Positions 8,637 through 17,662 of a stretch of DNA of 64,000 bases are shown here, piece by piece. Within the stretch, counting starts at the first letter, position 1. Every line of letters begins with the position of its first letter. Source of the DNA: an uncultured Pelagibacteraceae bacterium. GTDB lineage: Bacteria; Pseudomonadota; Alphaproteobacteria; Pelagibacterales; Pelagibacteraceae. The stretch is taken from the NCBI GenBank assembly GCA_902608845.1, contig CACLPR010000002.1:1-64000 (forward strand), in the 5' to 3' direction. A model generated the notes under the pieces. It had not been told where the DNA came from. It was given only the letters and a program-made list of their open reading frames with translations, and made no database searches. Both the position numbers and the translations under genes were made by a program.

Positions 8637-9967
8637 TGGATCCTTTATTAATAGCAATAATAGTTGCTGTTTTTACTCTAATAGTTTTATTTTCGGGAAT
8701 ACCTATCGCGTTTGGTTTAAGTTTTGTCTCTATAGCACTTTTAGTAGCATTTGAAGGATTTCAAATGTTAGACGTTTTTGCTGAAACTTTTTATGCAGGA
8801 CTAAACTCTTTTGTTCTACTCTCAATACCAATGTTTATTTTGATGGGAATGGCAGTTGCTAATTCTCCAGCAGGAAAAGATTTATATACCGGATTAGATA
8901 GATGGCTTTGGAGAGTTCCAGGTGGACTAGTAATATCTAATATTGGGGCTTGTTCAGTTTTCGCTGCCCTCAGTGGATCAAGTCCAGCAACTTGTGCAGC
9001 AATCGGAACCATGGGGATACCTGAAATGAGAAAAAGAGGATATTCCGATCAAATTGCAACTGGAACAATTGCAGCTGGTGGGACTCTTGGAGTTTTAATT
9101 CCTCCTAGTATTGTTTTAATTGTTTATGGAATTGCAACAGGAACATCGATAGGAAGATTATTTTTATGCGGATTGGTGCCTGGCTTTATGTTGGCAGGAA
9201 TGTTTGCAATTTGGGCTCTTATACACAGTTACTTTATTGATAAAGACTCAGCAAAGGCTTTAAAAAATAGAACACCTCCTACATTTAAAGAAAAAATTGA
9301 GGTGTTGCCAAGAATTCTTCCTTTCTTAGCAATTATAGCTGGTGTCTTATATGTTTTGTATGGTGGTGTTGCTACACCCTCTGAGGCTTCGGGTGTTGGA
9401 GCATTTTTAGTTTTTGTATTGATCGCTGTAGTTTACAAAATTTATCAACCAAAAAAGATTTGGAATATTGTTAAAGTTTCAATGAAAGAAAGTGTGATGA
9501 TAATGTTCATCATTGCTGCCTCTTACCTTTTCGCTTTTACATTATCTCAACTTTATGTAACGCAATCTTTAGCACAGAGCATGGTTGAACTAAGCTCTAA
9601 CAAATGGGTAGTATTTATATTAATAAATATTTTTTTATTAATTGCTGGCTTCTTTTTACCACCAGTAGCCGTCATTGTTATGACATCTGCAATATTGTTA
9701 CCTGTTATAACAACCTTAGGATTTGATCCATATTGGTTTGCAATCGTATTTACAATAAATATGGAGATTGGTCTTATAACCCCACCTGTTGGACTTAATC
9801 TTTATATAATAAAAGGCATTACTCCAGATGTAAGTTTGTCAGAAATATTAAAAGGATCTATTCCTTTTATGATAATTATGGCTTTAGCAATATTAATATT
9901 GTGTATTTTCCCTGAAATTGTTACCTGGTTGCCTGATAAAATAATGGGCAAAAGTTTAGGTTTTTAA
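8636..9967 (+). CDS. dctM: TRAP transporter large membrane subunit (DctM family)
   Basis: The 443-residue large permease subunit, which carries substrate with sodium across the inner membrane. About twelve hydrophobic segments are visible. Family hallmarks include G-I-P-I-A-F-G-L near the start, the L-S-G-S-S-P-A-T-C-A-A-I-G-T region, G-T-L-G-V-L-I-P-P-S-I, and the C-terminal N-M-E-I-G-L-I-T-P-P-V-G-L-N. It overlaps dctQ by one base and is followed 16 bases later by malonyl-CoA decarboxylase on the same strand. Confidence 0.95.
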   Translation: MDPLLIAIIVAVFTLIVLFSGIPIAFGLSFVSIALLVAFEGFQMLDVFAETFYAGLNSFVLLSIPMFILMGMAVANSPAGKDLYTGLDRWLWRVPGGLVISNIGACSVFAALSGSSPATCAAIGTMGIPEMRKRGYSDQIATGTIAAGGTLGVLIPPSIVLIVYGIATGTSIGRLFLCGLVPGFMLAGMFAIWALIHSYFIDKDSAKALKNRTPPTFKEKIEVLPRILPFLAIIAGVLYVLYGGVATPSEASGVGAFLVFVLIAVVYKIYQPKKIWNIVKVSMKESVMIMFIIAASYLFAFTLSQLYVTQSLAQSMVELSSNKWVVFILINIFLLIAGFFLPPVAVIVMTSAILLPVITTLGFDPYWFAIVFTINMEIGLITPPVGLNLYIIKGITPDVSLSEILKGSIPFMIIMALAILILCIFPEIVTWLPDKIMGKSLGF

Positions 9968-9982
9968 TATATAAAAAACACC

Positions 9983-11290
9983 ATGTTAAATATAAAAAGA
10001 ATTTTTGAGACCATAGCTGATGCTGGACAAAAGATTTTAGAAAAAAAATCTATCAAAAGCATTACGAAAAAAAAAGATCTTCTTGATCTTTGTGATGATT
10101 TATTGTCAACTAAAGGCGCGGCCTTTGGAATAACACTAGCAAGAGATATCTTGTTCAGATATCAAAACTTATCTTTAGAGGATAAAAACAAATTTTTACT
10201 TCAGGTAAATGATAAGTATAAACCTGACACATTAAAAATAGATGAAGCCATTAAAAATTACAGCAAATCAAAGGATACCTCATCTATCTTAAATCTATCT
10301 AGAATTGCATCTGGAATAAGAAAAGAGCTATTTGTAAGACTAAATATGGCTCCAAACGGTACCTCAGAGATAGTTTCCTTAAGAGAAGACTTGTTAAACT
10401 TAATAAAAGACCACCCTGAACTTAAAAGTTTAGATTATGATTTAATAGATATATTTAAAAATTGGTTTAACCCAGGTTTTTTAAAATTAAAAAAAATAAC
10501 TTGGGATACAAAAGCAAATATTTTAGAAAAATTATTGAAATACGAAAAAGTTCATTCAATGAAAGACATGAATGAATTAAAAAGAAGACTTGGAAAAGAT
10601 AGAAGATTTTTTGCTTATTTTCATCCTGCTTTAGAGGATGAGCCTATTATATTTGTTGAAATAGCTTTAACCAAAGGATTAAGTCAATCGATACAAGAGT
10701 TAACAAGACCTTCAGACGAAAAAATAAAGAATTATGATACAGCAACTTTCTATTCAATAAGCAATTGTCAAGACGGCTTATCAAGAGTAACTTTAGGAAA
10801 TTTTTTAATTAAAAGAGTTGTTTATGAGCTTCAAGAAGAACTTCCAGATGTTAAATATTTTGGAACCTTATCTCCAATGGTGGGATTTGCTGATTGGTTT
10901 AAAAAAATGGACAGTGCTCAAGCTGCTGGAATATTAGGAGAGGCAAACAAAAATAGTTTAGATTTTTTAAAGTCTTCTGATTTAAAAATCGGAGATAAAA
11001 GAATTGCTGATAATAAAGCCTTGATTTGTAAGCTAGCGGTAAATTATTTAGTAAAACAGAAAAATGATTTTGGTTTTCCAATAAATGATGTTTGTAGATT
11101 TCATTTAAAAAATGGAGCAGATATTGATGATATAGCAGTAAATGCAAATGTTTCAGAGGTAGGCTTTAAAAGATCTTTTGGTGTAATGGTTAATTATCGA
11201 TACGAATTGGCAAAAATTGAAAAAAATCACCAAGAGTATGTAAACGAAAAAAAAATAAACATTTCGAATAAAGTTAAAAAACATGTCTAA
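9983..11290 (+). CDS. Malonyl-CoA decarboxylase
   Basis: Converts malonyl-CoA to acetyl-CoA and CO2. The 435-residue protein has the helical N-terminal domain and a GNAT-fold catalytic domain. The two residues assigned to catalysis in the family are present: a serine in T-L-S-P-M-V-G-F (S297) and a histidine in C-R-F-H-L-K-N-G-A (H374). Length fits bacterial MatA-type enzymes. It directly follows the TRAP permease genes, which resembles the rhizobial malonate (mat) arrangement, but no malonyl-CoA synthetase is present; the divergent CaiB-type CoA-transferase could supply malonyl-CoA. It overlaps dusA by 8 bases. Confidence 0.92.
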   Translation: MLNIKRIFETIADAGQKILEKKSIKSITKKKDLLDLCDDLLSTKGAAFGITLARDILFRYQNLSLEDKNKFLLQVNDKYKPDTLKIDEAIKNYSKSKDTSSILNLSRIASGIRKELFVRLNMAPNGTSEIVSLREDLLNLIKDHPELKSLDYDLIDIFKNWFNPGFLKLKKITWDTKANILEKLLKYEKVHSMKDMNELKRRLGKDRRFFAYFHPALEDEPIIFVEIALTKGLSQSIQELTRPSDEKIKNYDTATFYSISNCQDGLSRVTLGNFLIKRVVYELQEELPDVKYFGTLSPMVGFADWFKKMDSAQAAGILGEANKNSLDFLKSSDLKIGDKRIADNKALICKLAVNYLVKQKNDFGFPINDVCRFHLKNGADIDDIAVNANVSEVGFKRSFGVMVNYRYELAKIEKNHQEYVNEKKINISNKVKKHV

Positions 11291-12284
11291 GATTAATAGA
11301 TTGGTATCAGTAGCTCCTATGATGGATTGCACTGATAGGCACGAAAGATACTTTTTAAGATTGATAAGTAAACATGTCCTTCTTTATACAGAAATGGTGG
11401 TTTCCGAAGCAATTGATAGAGGGGATAAAGATAAATTATTATCGTTTGATCTAAGAGAAAAACCAGTTGCTTTACAATTAGGTGGCTCTACGCCAAAATT
11501 ATTAGCAAATGCTGCCAAAATTGGCGAAGATTATGGTTATGATGAAATAAACTTAAACTTAGGCTGTCCAAGTAAAAAAGTCCAAAAAAATAGATTTGGC
11601 GCATGTTTAATTAAGGAACCAAATTTAGTGGCTGATTGTTTGTCAGAAATGATTAACGCAACATCTTTACCAGTTACAGTTAAGACTAGAATTGGATATG
11701 ACGATGTTGAGGATTACGAACATTTTTTTAATTTCATAAAAACTTTAAAGGAGACTGGGGTTAAAACTTTTATAATTCATGCAAGGAAAGCCATGCTAGG
11801 TAAATTTACGCCTAAGCAAAATCTTAATATACCTCCTTTAAAATATGATTATGTGTATAAACTAAAGCAAGATTTCAAAGAACTTGAAATAATTATTAAT
11901 GGCGGTGTCACTTCGGTTGAGGAAGTAAAAGATCATTTAGATAAAGTGGATGGAGCAATGATTGGAAGATCTGTTTATCATTCTCCTTATCTTTTAGCTG
12001 ATATTGAAAAAGAGATTTTTAATAATAGCGATATTAAAGAGCGAGAAGAAATTGTTGAGGAGTTAATTGATTATGTTAAGGCTCAAGTACAAATAGGTAC
12101 TAGAGTAAATCAAGTTATGAGACATACACTAGGTTTATTCCATGGACAAACAGGATCAAGCCACTGGAAAAGATATTTGAGTGAAAATATGTGTGTAAGA
12201 GATGCGGATGTAAAAAAAATCGATCATATTATGGATAAAGTTAGACTTTCTCCTAAATTACATTCGGCAGGTCGAATTGATTAA
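11283..12284 (+). CDS. dusA: tRNA-dihydrouridine synthase A
   Basis: FMN- and NADPH-dependent reduction of uridines in the D-loop of tRNA. The TIM-barrel begins with S-V-A-P-M-M-D-C-T-D-R-H, the DusA-type variant of the family start. The catalytic cysteine is C95 in N-L-G-C-P-S, with the DusA-type extension K-V-Q-K-N-R-F-G-A-C following. N-G-G-V and I-G-R-S-V-Y-H form the phosphate-binding part, and a C-terminal helical domain binds tRNA. Length is 333 residues, standard. It overlaps malonyl-CoA decarboxylase by 8 bases and the next gene by 8 bases. Confidence 0.95.
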   Translation: MSKINRLVSVAPMMDCTDRHERYFLRLISKHVLLYTEMVVSEAIDRGDKDKLLSFDLREKPVALQLGGSTPKLLANAAKIGEDYGYDEINLNLGCPSKKVQKNRFGACLIKEPNLVADCLSEMINATSLPVTVKTRIGYDDVEDYEHFFNFIKTLKETGVKTFIIHARKAMLGKFTPKQNLNIPPLKYDYVYKLKQDFKELEIIINGGVTSVEEVKDHLDKVDGAMIGRSVYHSPYLLADIEKEIFNNSDIKEREEIVEELIDYVKAQVQIGTRVNQVMRHTLGLFHGQTGSSHWKRYLSENMCVRDADVKKIDHIMDKVRLSPKLHSAGRID

Positions 12285-13107
12285 TACTATTCTTTCTAAT
12301 CAGTACTATCTTTTAATTTTATTAATGATAATAACTGCTTTTCCTGTAGGATTTTTTGCAGGTTATTTTGGGATAGGTGGAGGCTTAATTTCTGTACCTG
12401 TGCTCTTTTTTATTTTTGAAACAGCAGATGTCGATAAATCTTATTTGATGCATCTTTCAGTAGGAACAGCTTTTTCTATTACAATTTTTACTGCTTTTGT
12501 TTCAGTTATGACTCATAGAAAACATAAAGCTGTAGATACAAATATTTTAAAAACTTATGGTCTATTTGTTATCTTTGGAGTTTTGCTTGGTACATACATG
12601 GCAGCATTGTTAAATACAAAATCTTTAGTTTTATTTTTTGCTGTAGTTGTATATTTTTTTGGTGGATACTTATTACTAGTAAAACAGGAATTAAAAAAAA
12701 ATATAAAGTTTAAGTTTCTACCCAGAGCAACTTTTGGTTTTATTTCCGGTTTTATATCTGCACCTATGGGTATTACAGGAGCTATGATGAATGTTCCAAT
12801 CTTAAGATATTTTGGATATCCTATAAGTAGAGCAATTGGAAGTTCAGCTGCAATAGGATTTGTAATAGCATCTATTGGTTCAATTGGTTTTTTGACATCT
12901 GGTTTTTTGCTAAATGCAAATCTTCCTTTAAGCTTAGGTTTTGTAAATATTCCTGCTTTTTTAATATTTATTCCAATTACATCTTTTATGGCTAGAGTTG
13001 GAGCAAATATGGTTCACACTACAGATAAAAATAAAACTCAAAGAATGTTTGGGGTATTTTTATATGTAATAGGGACTTTATTTTTAATTAGGTTTTTAGA
13101 TCTTTAA
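12277..13107 (+). CDS. TSUP family transporter (TauE/SafE-like)
   Basis: An eight-span inner-membrane carrier of the sulfite/organosulfonate exporter (TSUP) family. The signature F-A-G-Y-F-G-I-G-G-G-L-I follows the first helix and its internal repeat appears as F-I-S-G-F-I-S-A-P-M-G-I-T-G-A-M. Length is 276 residues from a TTG start at 12277, which overlaps dusA by 8 bases; an ATG at 12325 would drop 16 residues and part of helix 1. Substrates in the family are sulfur anions or small organic sulfonates; none can be assigned here. Confidence 0.85.
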   Translation: MINTILSNQYYLLILLMIITAFPVGFFAGYFGIGGGLISVPVLFFIFETADVDKSYLMHLSVGTAFSITIFTAFVSVMTHRKHKAVDTNILKTYGLFVIFGVLLGTYMAALLNTKSLVLFFAVVVYFFGGYLLLVKQELKKNIKFKFLPRATFGFISGFISAPMGITGAMMNVPILRYFGYPISRAIGSSAAIGFVIASIGSIGFLTSGFLLNANLPLSLGFVNIPAFLIFIPITSFMARVGANMVHTTDKNKTQRMFGVFLYVIGTLFLIRFLDL

Positions 13108-13118
13108 TTAGATCTTTT
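13098..13118 (+). terminator. Possible weak terminator after the TSUP gene
   Basis: Two copies of AGATCT (13098-13103 and 13110-13115) can pair as a 6-bp stem with a 6-base loop, followed by a short T run. It spans the point where the plus-strand TSUP gene and the minus-strand phosphomutase gene converge. The stem is short and the T-tract only four bases, so this is tentative. Confidence 0.3.
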
Positions 13119-14562
13119 GGTCGTATTCACCTATTTTACCAGTTTTTTGGAGCAAATCGTCGATAAATTCGAAGATTTTTTTCTTTCTCTCACCAGACGT
13201 TGGACTTTCAGTAACAACTACCAAAGAAGGCTTATTAGATGAGGCTCTTATCAAACCCCAAGAGCCGTCCTTAAAAGAAAATCTTATACCATTTACTGTA
13301 AGTATGTCCTCAATTTCTTGATTATCAATTTTAACATTATTTGATCTTAAATCCTCAATTTGTTTAATTATTTCTTCAACTACTTGATATTTTTCATTAT
13401 CTTCACAAAAAGGAGCCATGGTAGGTGATTGATAGGTATTAGGTAATTCGCTTATGATTTCACTCATTTTTTTATGATTATTATTTAGCAGATGACAAAC
13501 TTGTATCGCTGAATTTATACCATCATCGTATCCGTAACCTAAAGGTTTGTTGAAAAAGAAATGACCACTTTTTTCAAACCCCGCAAGTGCTTTTTCATTA
13601 TTTACTTTTCTTTTGATATGGGAATGTCCTGTTTTCCAATATAGTGTTTCACACGAGTTATTTTTTAAAACATCATCTGTTGAATATAGCCCAGTTGACT
13701 TAACGTCTACAACAAATTTAGATCCTTTGTGTTTTGAAGATAAATTTCTTGCAATCAATAATCCAATTTTATCTGAAAAAATTTCATTACCATTATCATC
13801 TATTACGCCTACACGATCACCATCTCCATCAAATCCGAAACCAATATCAGCATCATTTTCTTTTACAGATTTACTTATTGCATGTAACATTTCAAGATCT
13901 TCAGGATTAGGATTATACTTAGGAAAGGTATAGTCCAAATTGCAATCTAGTTCTATTACTTCACAGCCTATTCCTCTTAATATGTCTGGTGCGAAAATTC
14001 CTGCAGTTCCATTGCCACAGGCTACTACAGCTTTAATTTTTTTTTTAATTTTATTTTTATTTATAAGATCATTTTTATAAATACTTTGAAAATTATTTAT
14101 TTCTTTTTCATTTCCTGCTCCTTCAATAAACTTGTTATTTAAAGTTATATCTTTTAATTCTTTCATTTCCTCTGGTGCATGAGTTAATCCTTTCTCGATT
14201 CCCATCTTGACACCTGTCCAACCATTTTCATTATGACTTGCTGTTATCATTGCAACAGCATCACTCTCTAAATTGAATTGTGCAAAATAAACCATTGGTG
14301 ATAATGCTAATCCTACATCTTCAACGTAACAACCTGTAGAGATAAGTCCTTTTTTCAAAGCTGATTTTATTTCTTCACTATAAGATCTGTAATCATGTCC
14401 GACGATGATTCTTGGATTACTTTTATTTGTATGATTAATAACCTGAGTTCCTAAACCTTTTCCTAAATTTGTCACACCTTCTAAATTGATATTATCAGGG
14501 TACAACCATCGCGCGTCGTACTCTCTAAAGCCAAAAGGATCAATTTTTATTGAATTATTCAT
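13108..14562 (-). CDS. manB: Phosphomannomutase/phosphoglucomutase
   Basis: An alpha-D-phosphohexomutase interconverting hexose 1- and 6-phosphates for nucleotide-sugar and envelope synthesis. The phosphoserine is S109 in T-A-S-H-N, the metal loop is D245-G-D-G-D249 followed by R, the sugar-binding loop is G-F-E-K-S-G-H, and the phosphate-binding loop near the C-terminus is R-A-S-S-N-K-P. All four domains are present at 484 residues, the length of the AlgC/ManB group. It is transcribed away from nrdA across a shared 160-base region. Confidence 0.9.
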   Translation of the reverse strand: MNNSIKIDPFGFREYDARWLYPDNINLEGVTNLGKGLGTQVINHTNKSNPRIIVGHDYRSYSEEIKSALKKGLISTGCYVEDVGLALSPMVYFAQFNLESDAVAMITASHNENGWTGVKMGIEKGLTHAPEEMKELKDITLNNKFIEGAGNEKEINNFQSIYKNDLINKNKIKKKIKAVVACGNGTAGIFAPDILRGIGCEVIELDCNLDYTFPKYNPNPEDLEMLHAISKSVKENDADIGFGFDGDGDRVGVIDDNGNEIFSDKIGLLIARNLSSKHKGSKFVVDVKSTGLYSTDDVLKNNSCETLYWKTGHSHIKRKVNNEKALAGFEKSGHFFFNKPLGYGYDDGINSAIQVCHLLNNNHKKMSEIISELPNTYQSPTMAPFCEDNEKYQVVEEIIKQIEDLRSNNVKIDNQEIEDILTVNGIRFSFKDGSWGLIRASSNKPSLVVVTESPTSGERKKKIFEFIDDLLQKTGKIGEYDQKI

Positions 14563-14670
14563 GTTAATATTTTTATATTTTGTTTATTTTTTTATTGATA
14601 ATTTTTTTCTTAAGTTCTATAAATGTTCTATTGATTTGTTGGTCATATAGTATATTTACCAAACCATCAT

Positions 14671-14701
14671 ACAACATCTAGTTGTTTTACTTAATTAAGT
14701 A
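14671..14701 (+). promoter_or_regulatory. Two dyads upstream of nrdA (candidate NrdR site and a palindrome)
   Basis: Within the region between manB and nrdA lie ACAAC-5-GTTGT (14671-14685) and a perfect 14-bp palindrome TACTTAATTAAGTA (14688-14701), 20 bases before the nrdA ATG. The first resembles half-sites of the NrdR box that controls ribonucleotide reductase genes in most bacteria, but its spacing is one base off the common 16-bp form and no second, properly spaced copy is evident. The second may be an operator or just AT-rich chance. The nrdA ribosome site AAGGAG follows at about 14712. Confidence 0.35.
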
Positions 14702-14721
14702 TAGTACAAAAAAGGAGCTAA

Positions 14722-16659
14722 ATGAACAAGATTTTATCACAAGCTATTAGGAAAGCTGTCTCTGATTATACACCAAATTTGAATCAAGATCCTAAAGATA
14801 AAAGATTAGATTTATTTTCTCTCAATAGCGAAACAGAACTATTTCAAAATTCAAAAGGCATAACAATTAAAATTGATAGAAGCAGAGACGACAATTTAAC
14901 TGACTTTGGAAAAGCTACTCTTAAAGATAGATATTTGGGTGCTAACGAATCTTTTCAAGATTTGTTTGCTAGAGTTGCAAGCCATTATGCTGATGACAAC
15001 TTGCACGCTCAAAGATTATATAATTACATTAGTAATCTATGGTTCATGCCAGCAACACCAGTTTTATCAAATGGAGGAACTACAAGAGGATTGCCAATAT
15101 CTTGTTTTTTAAATGAAGCTAGCGATAGCCTAAATGGTATTCTTGATCTATGGAGTGAGAACGTTTGGCTTGCAGCACGTGGTGGTGGTATTGGAAGTTA
15201 CTGGGGAAATCTTAGATCAATAGGAGAGAAAATTGGAAGAGTAGGTAAAACTTCAGGTATAATTCCTTTCATCAAAGTGATGGACTCTTTGACAATGGCA
15301 ATTAGCCAAGGTTCATTAAGAAGAGGCTCAGCTGCTTGTTATATACCAATAGACCATCCAGAAATTGAAGAGTTTATTGAGATGAGAAGACCTACAGGAG
15401 GTGATCCGAATAGAAAATCATTAAATTTACATCACGGTGTTTTAGTTTCAGATGCCTTTATGAGAGCTGTCGAATTGGATGAACAATGGGGACTAAAAAG
15501 TCCAAAAGATGGAGCTGTTCAAGCAACTGTATCTGCAAGAAATTTATGGATAAGATTACTTACAGCAAGAATTGAAACAGGAGAGCCGTATATTATATTC
15601 ATCGATACTGTTAACAGACAAATTCCTCAACATCATAAACTTGCTGGTCTTACTGTTAAAACTTCAAACCTTTGTAGTGAAATTACTCTACCCACTGGAA
15701 TTGACAAGGACGGCAAAGATAGAACTGCAGTATGTTGCTTATCATCCTTAAACGTCGAAAAATACGATGATTGGAAAGATGATGAAAATTTCATAGGCGA
15801 TGTGATGAGATTTTTAGATAATGTGATGACAGATTTCATTGAAAATGCACCTGAGCAATTTAGTGATGCTACTTACTCAGCAATGAGAGAACGAAGCGTA
15901 GGATTGGGTGTGATGGGGCTTCATTCTTATTATCAAAAGAAAATGATTCCAATTGAATCTGTAATGAGCAAGGCTTGGAATAAAAAGATTTTTGAGCATA
16001 TTCATAAAAATGTTGATAAGGCATCAAAAGATTTAGCTGAGGAAAGAGGACCATGTCCAGATGCTTCTGATTATGGTATAATGGAAAGATTTTCTAACAA
16101 AACTGCAATAGCCCCTACAGCTTCTATCTCAATAATATGTGGTGGAACGTCTCCAGGTGTCGAGCCAATTGCTGCTAATAGCTTTACACATAAAACTCTT
16201 TCAGGATCTTTTAACGTACGAAATAAATATTTAAGACAATTATTAGAAAAACACGGAAAAGATACAGATGAAGTTTGGTCAAGTATTACGACTAATCAAG
16301 GATCAGTATCACATTTAGATTTTTTAACTCAAGATGAAAAAGATGTTTTTAAAACAGCTTTTGAGCTAGATCAAAGATGGCTTGTTGATTTGAGTGCAGA
16401 CAGAACACCTCATATTTCTCAAGCTCAATCTATTAACTTATTTTTACCTGCAGATGTACATAAAAGAGATTTGCATCAAATTCACTTCCAAGCTTGGAAG
16501 AAAGGATTGAAGAGTCTTTATTACTGTAGGTCTAAATCAATACAACGTGCTGAAAATGTTAATGATGCAAATTCAACTGACATTGCAGCAAACGTTTATA
16601 AATCCAAAGAAGAAAATAATAACCAACAAGATTATGAGGAGTGTTTATCGTGTCAGTAG
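14722..16659 (+). CDS. nrdA: Ribonucleoside-diphosphate reductase, alpha (catalytic) subunit
   Basis: Catalytic subunit of class I ribonucleotide reductase, making dNDPs. Recognised by F-M-P-A-T-P-V-L-S-N-G-G, the cysteine in L-P-I-S-C-F-L, A-A-R-G-G-G-I-G, the N-L-C-S-E-I motif with an active-site cysteine, T-A-S-I-S-I-I-C-G-G-T-S-P-G-V-E-P and the C-terminal redox pair C641-L-S-C644-Q. At 645 residues it is about 100 shorter than the E. coli enzyme, and there is no recognisable N-terminal ATP-cone, so dATP inhibition through that domain should be absent. A good AAGGAG ribosome site precedes the ATG. It overlaps nrdB by about 10 bases. Confidence 0.96.
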   Translation: MNKILSQAIRKAVSDYTPNLNQDPKDKRLDLFSLNSETELFQNSKGITIKIDRSRDDNLTDFGKATLKDRYLGANESFQDLFARVASHYADDNLHAQRLYNYISNLWFMPATPVLSNGGTTRGLPISCFLNEASDSLNGILDLWSENVWLAARGGGIGSYWGNLRSIGEKIGRVGKTSGIIPFIKVMDSLTMAISQGSLRRGSAACYIPIDHPEIEEFIEMRRPTGGDPNRKSLNLHHGVLVSDAFMRAVELDEQWGLKSPKDGAVQATVSARNLWIRLLTARIETGEPYIIFIDTVNRQIPQHHKLAGLTVKTSNLCSEITLPTGIDKDGKDRTAVCCLSSLNVEKYDDWKDDENFIGDVMRFLDNVMTDFIENAPEQFSDATYSAMRERSVGLGVMGLHSYYQKKMIPIESVMSKAWNKKIFEHIHKNVDKASKDLAEERGPCPDASDYGIMERFSNKTAIAPTASISIICGGTSPGVEPIAANSFTHKTLSGSFNVRNKYLRQLLEKHGKDTDEVWSSITTNQGSVSHLDFLTQDEKDVFKTAFELDQRWLVDLSADRTPHISQAQSINLFLPADVHKRDLHQIHFQAWKKGLKSLYYCRSKSIQRAENVNDANSTDIAANVYKSKEENNNQQDYEECLSCQ

Positions 16660-17660
16660 CAGAAAAAATTAATAAAGAAATAATTCAACCAAAAAAAAAT
16701 AATGGATTACTTGTAGGTAATCCTGTCTATAAACCTTTCAGATACCCATGGTGTTATGATGCTTGGTTAACTCAACAAAGAATTCACTGGTTACCAGAGG
16801 AAGTGCCTCTTGGTGATGATGTCAGAGATTGGCAAAAAAATTTATCTCAGTCTGAAAAAAATTTACTTACACAAATTTTTAGATTTTTTACACAAGCTGA
16901 TGTTGAAGTAAGCAACTGTTATATAAGACATTACATGAATGTGTTTAAACCAACTGAAGTGTTAATGATGATGTCATCTTTTGCTTCAATGGAAACTGTT
17001 CATATTGCAGCCTATTCACATTTGTTAGATACGATAGGGATGCCTGAATCTGAATATTCAGCTTTCATGAAATATAAAGAAATGAAAGATAAGTATGATT
17101 ACATGCAAGGTTTTGATATGAAATCTAATCATGATATAGCTAAAACAATTGCTGTATTCAGCGCATTCACAGAGGGCTTGCAGCTTTTTGCAAGCTTCGC
17201 AATTTTACTTAATTTTCCAAGACACAACAAGATGAAGGGAATGGGACAGATAGTAACTTGGTCTGTAAGAGATGAAACTTTACATTGTAATTCTATGATC
17301 AGGCTATTCAAAGATTTCATTAAAGAAAATCCAGAAATTTGGACGCCTCAACTTAAAAAAGAAATTTATGAAGCATGCAGAACTATTATTGAGCACGAAG
17401 ATGCTTTTATAGATTTAGCTTTTGAAATGGGTCCGATGGAAGGCTTAACTGCTAAAGAAGTAAAAGATTACATAAGATTTATAGGAAATAGAAGATTGGC
17501 TCAGTTAGGTTTAGAGCCAATTTATGATGTTCAAAAAAATCCATTAACATGGCTTGATACAATGTTAAATGCAGTTGAACATATGAACTTCTTCGAAGGT
17601 AGAGCAACTGAATATTCAAAAGCATCTACAAGAGGATCTTGGACAGAAGCTTTTTCTTGA
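16650..17660 (+). CDS. nrdB: Ribonucleoside-diphosphate reductase, beta (radical) subunit
   Basis: Radical-generating partner of NrdA. I chose GTG at 16650 (MSVAEKINKEI) over GTG at 16641, because GAGGAG lies at the right distance upstream. With this start the ligands fall at D84, E115 and H118 and the radical tyrosine at Y122 (in METVHIAAY), the same numbers as in the E. coli protein. The second iron set includes D-E-T-L-H. So this is a tyrosyl-radical class I enzyme, not a tyrosine-less variant. The C-terminal tail, which docks in NrdA, ends SWTEAFS. It overlaps nrdA by 10 bases and converges on prpC. Confidence 0.95.
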   Translation: MSVAEKINKEIIQPKKNNGLLVGNPVYKPFRYPWCYDAWLTQQRIHWLPEEVPLGDDVRDWQKNLSQSEKNLLTQIFRFFTQADVEVSNCYIRHYMNVFKPTEVLMMMSSFASMETVHIAAYSHLLDTIGMPESEYSAFMKYKEMKDKYDYMQGFDMKSNHDIAKTIAVFSAFTEGLQLFASFAILLNFPRHNKMKGMGQIVTWSVRDETLHCNSMIRLFKDFIKENPEIWTPQLKKEIYEACRTIIEHEDAFIDLAFEMGPMEGLTAKEVKDYIRFIGNRRLAQLGLEPIYDVQKNPLTWLDTMLNAVEHMNFFEGRATEYSKASTRGSWTEAFS

Positions 17661-17662
17661 GA

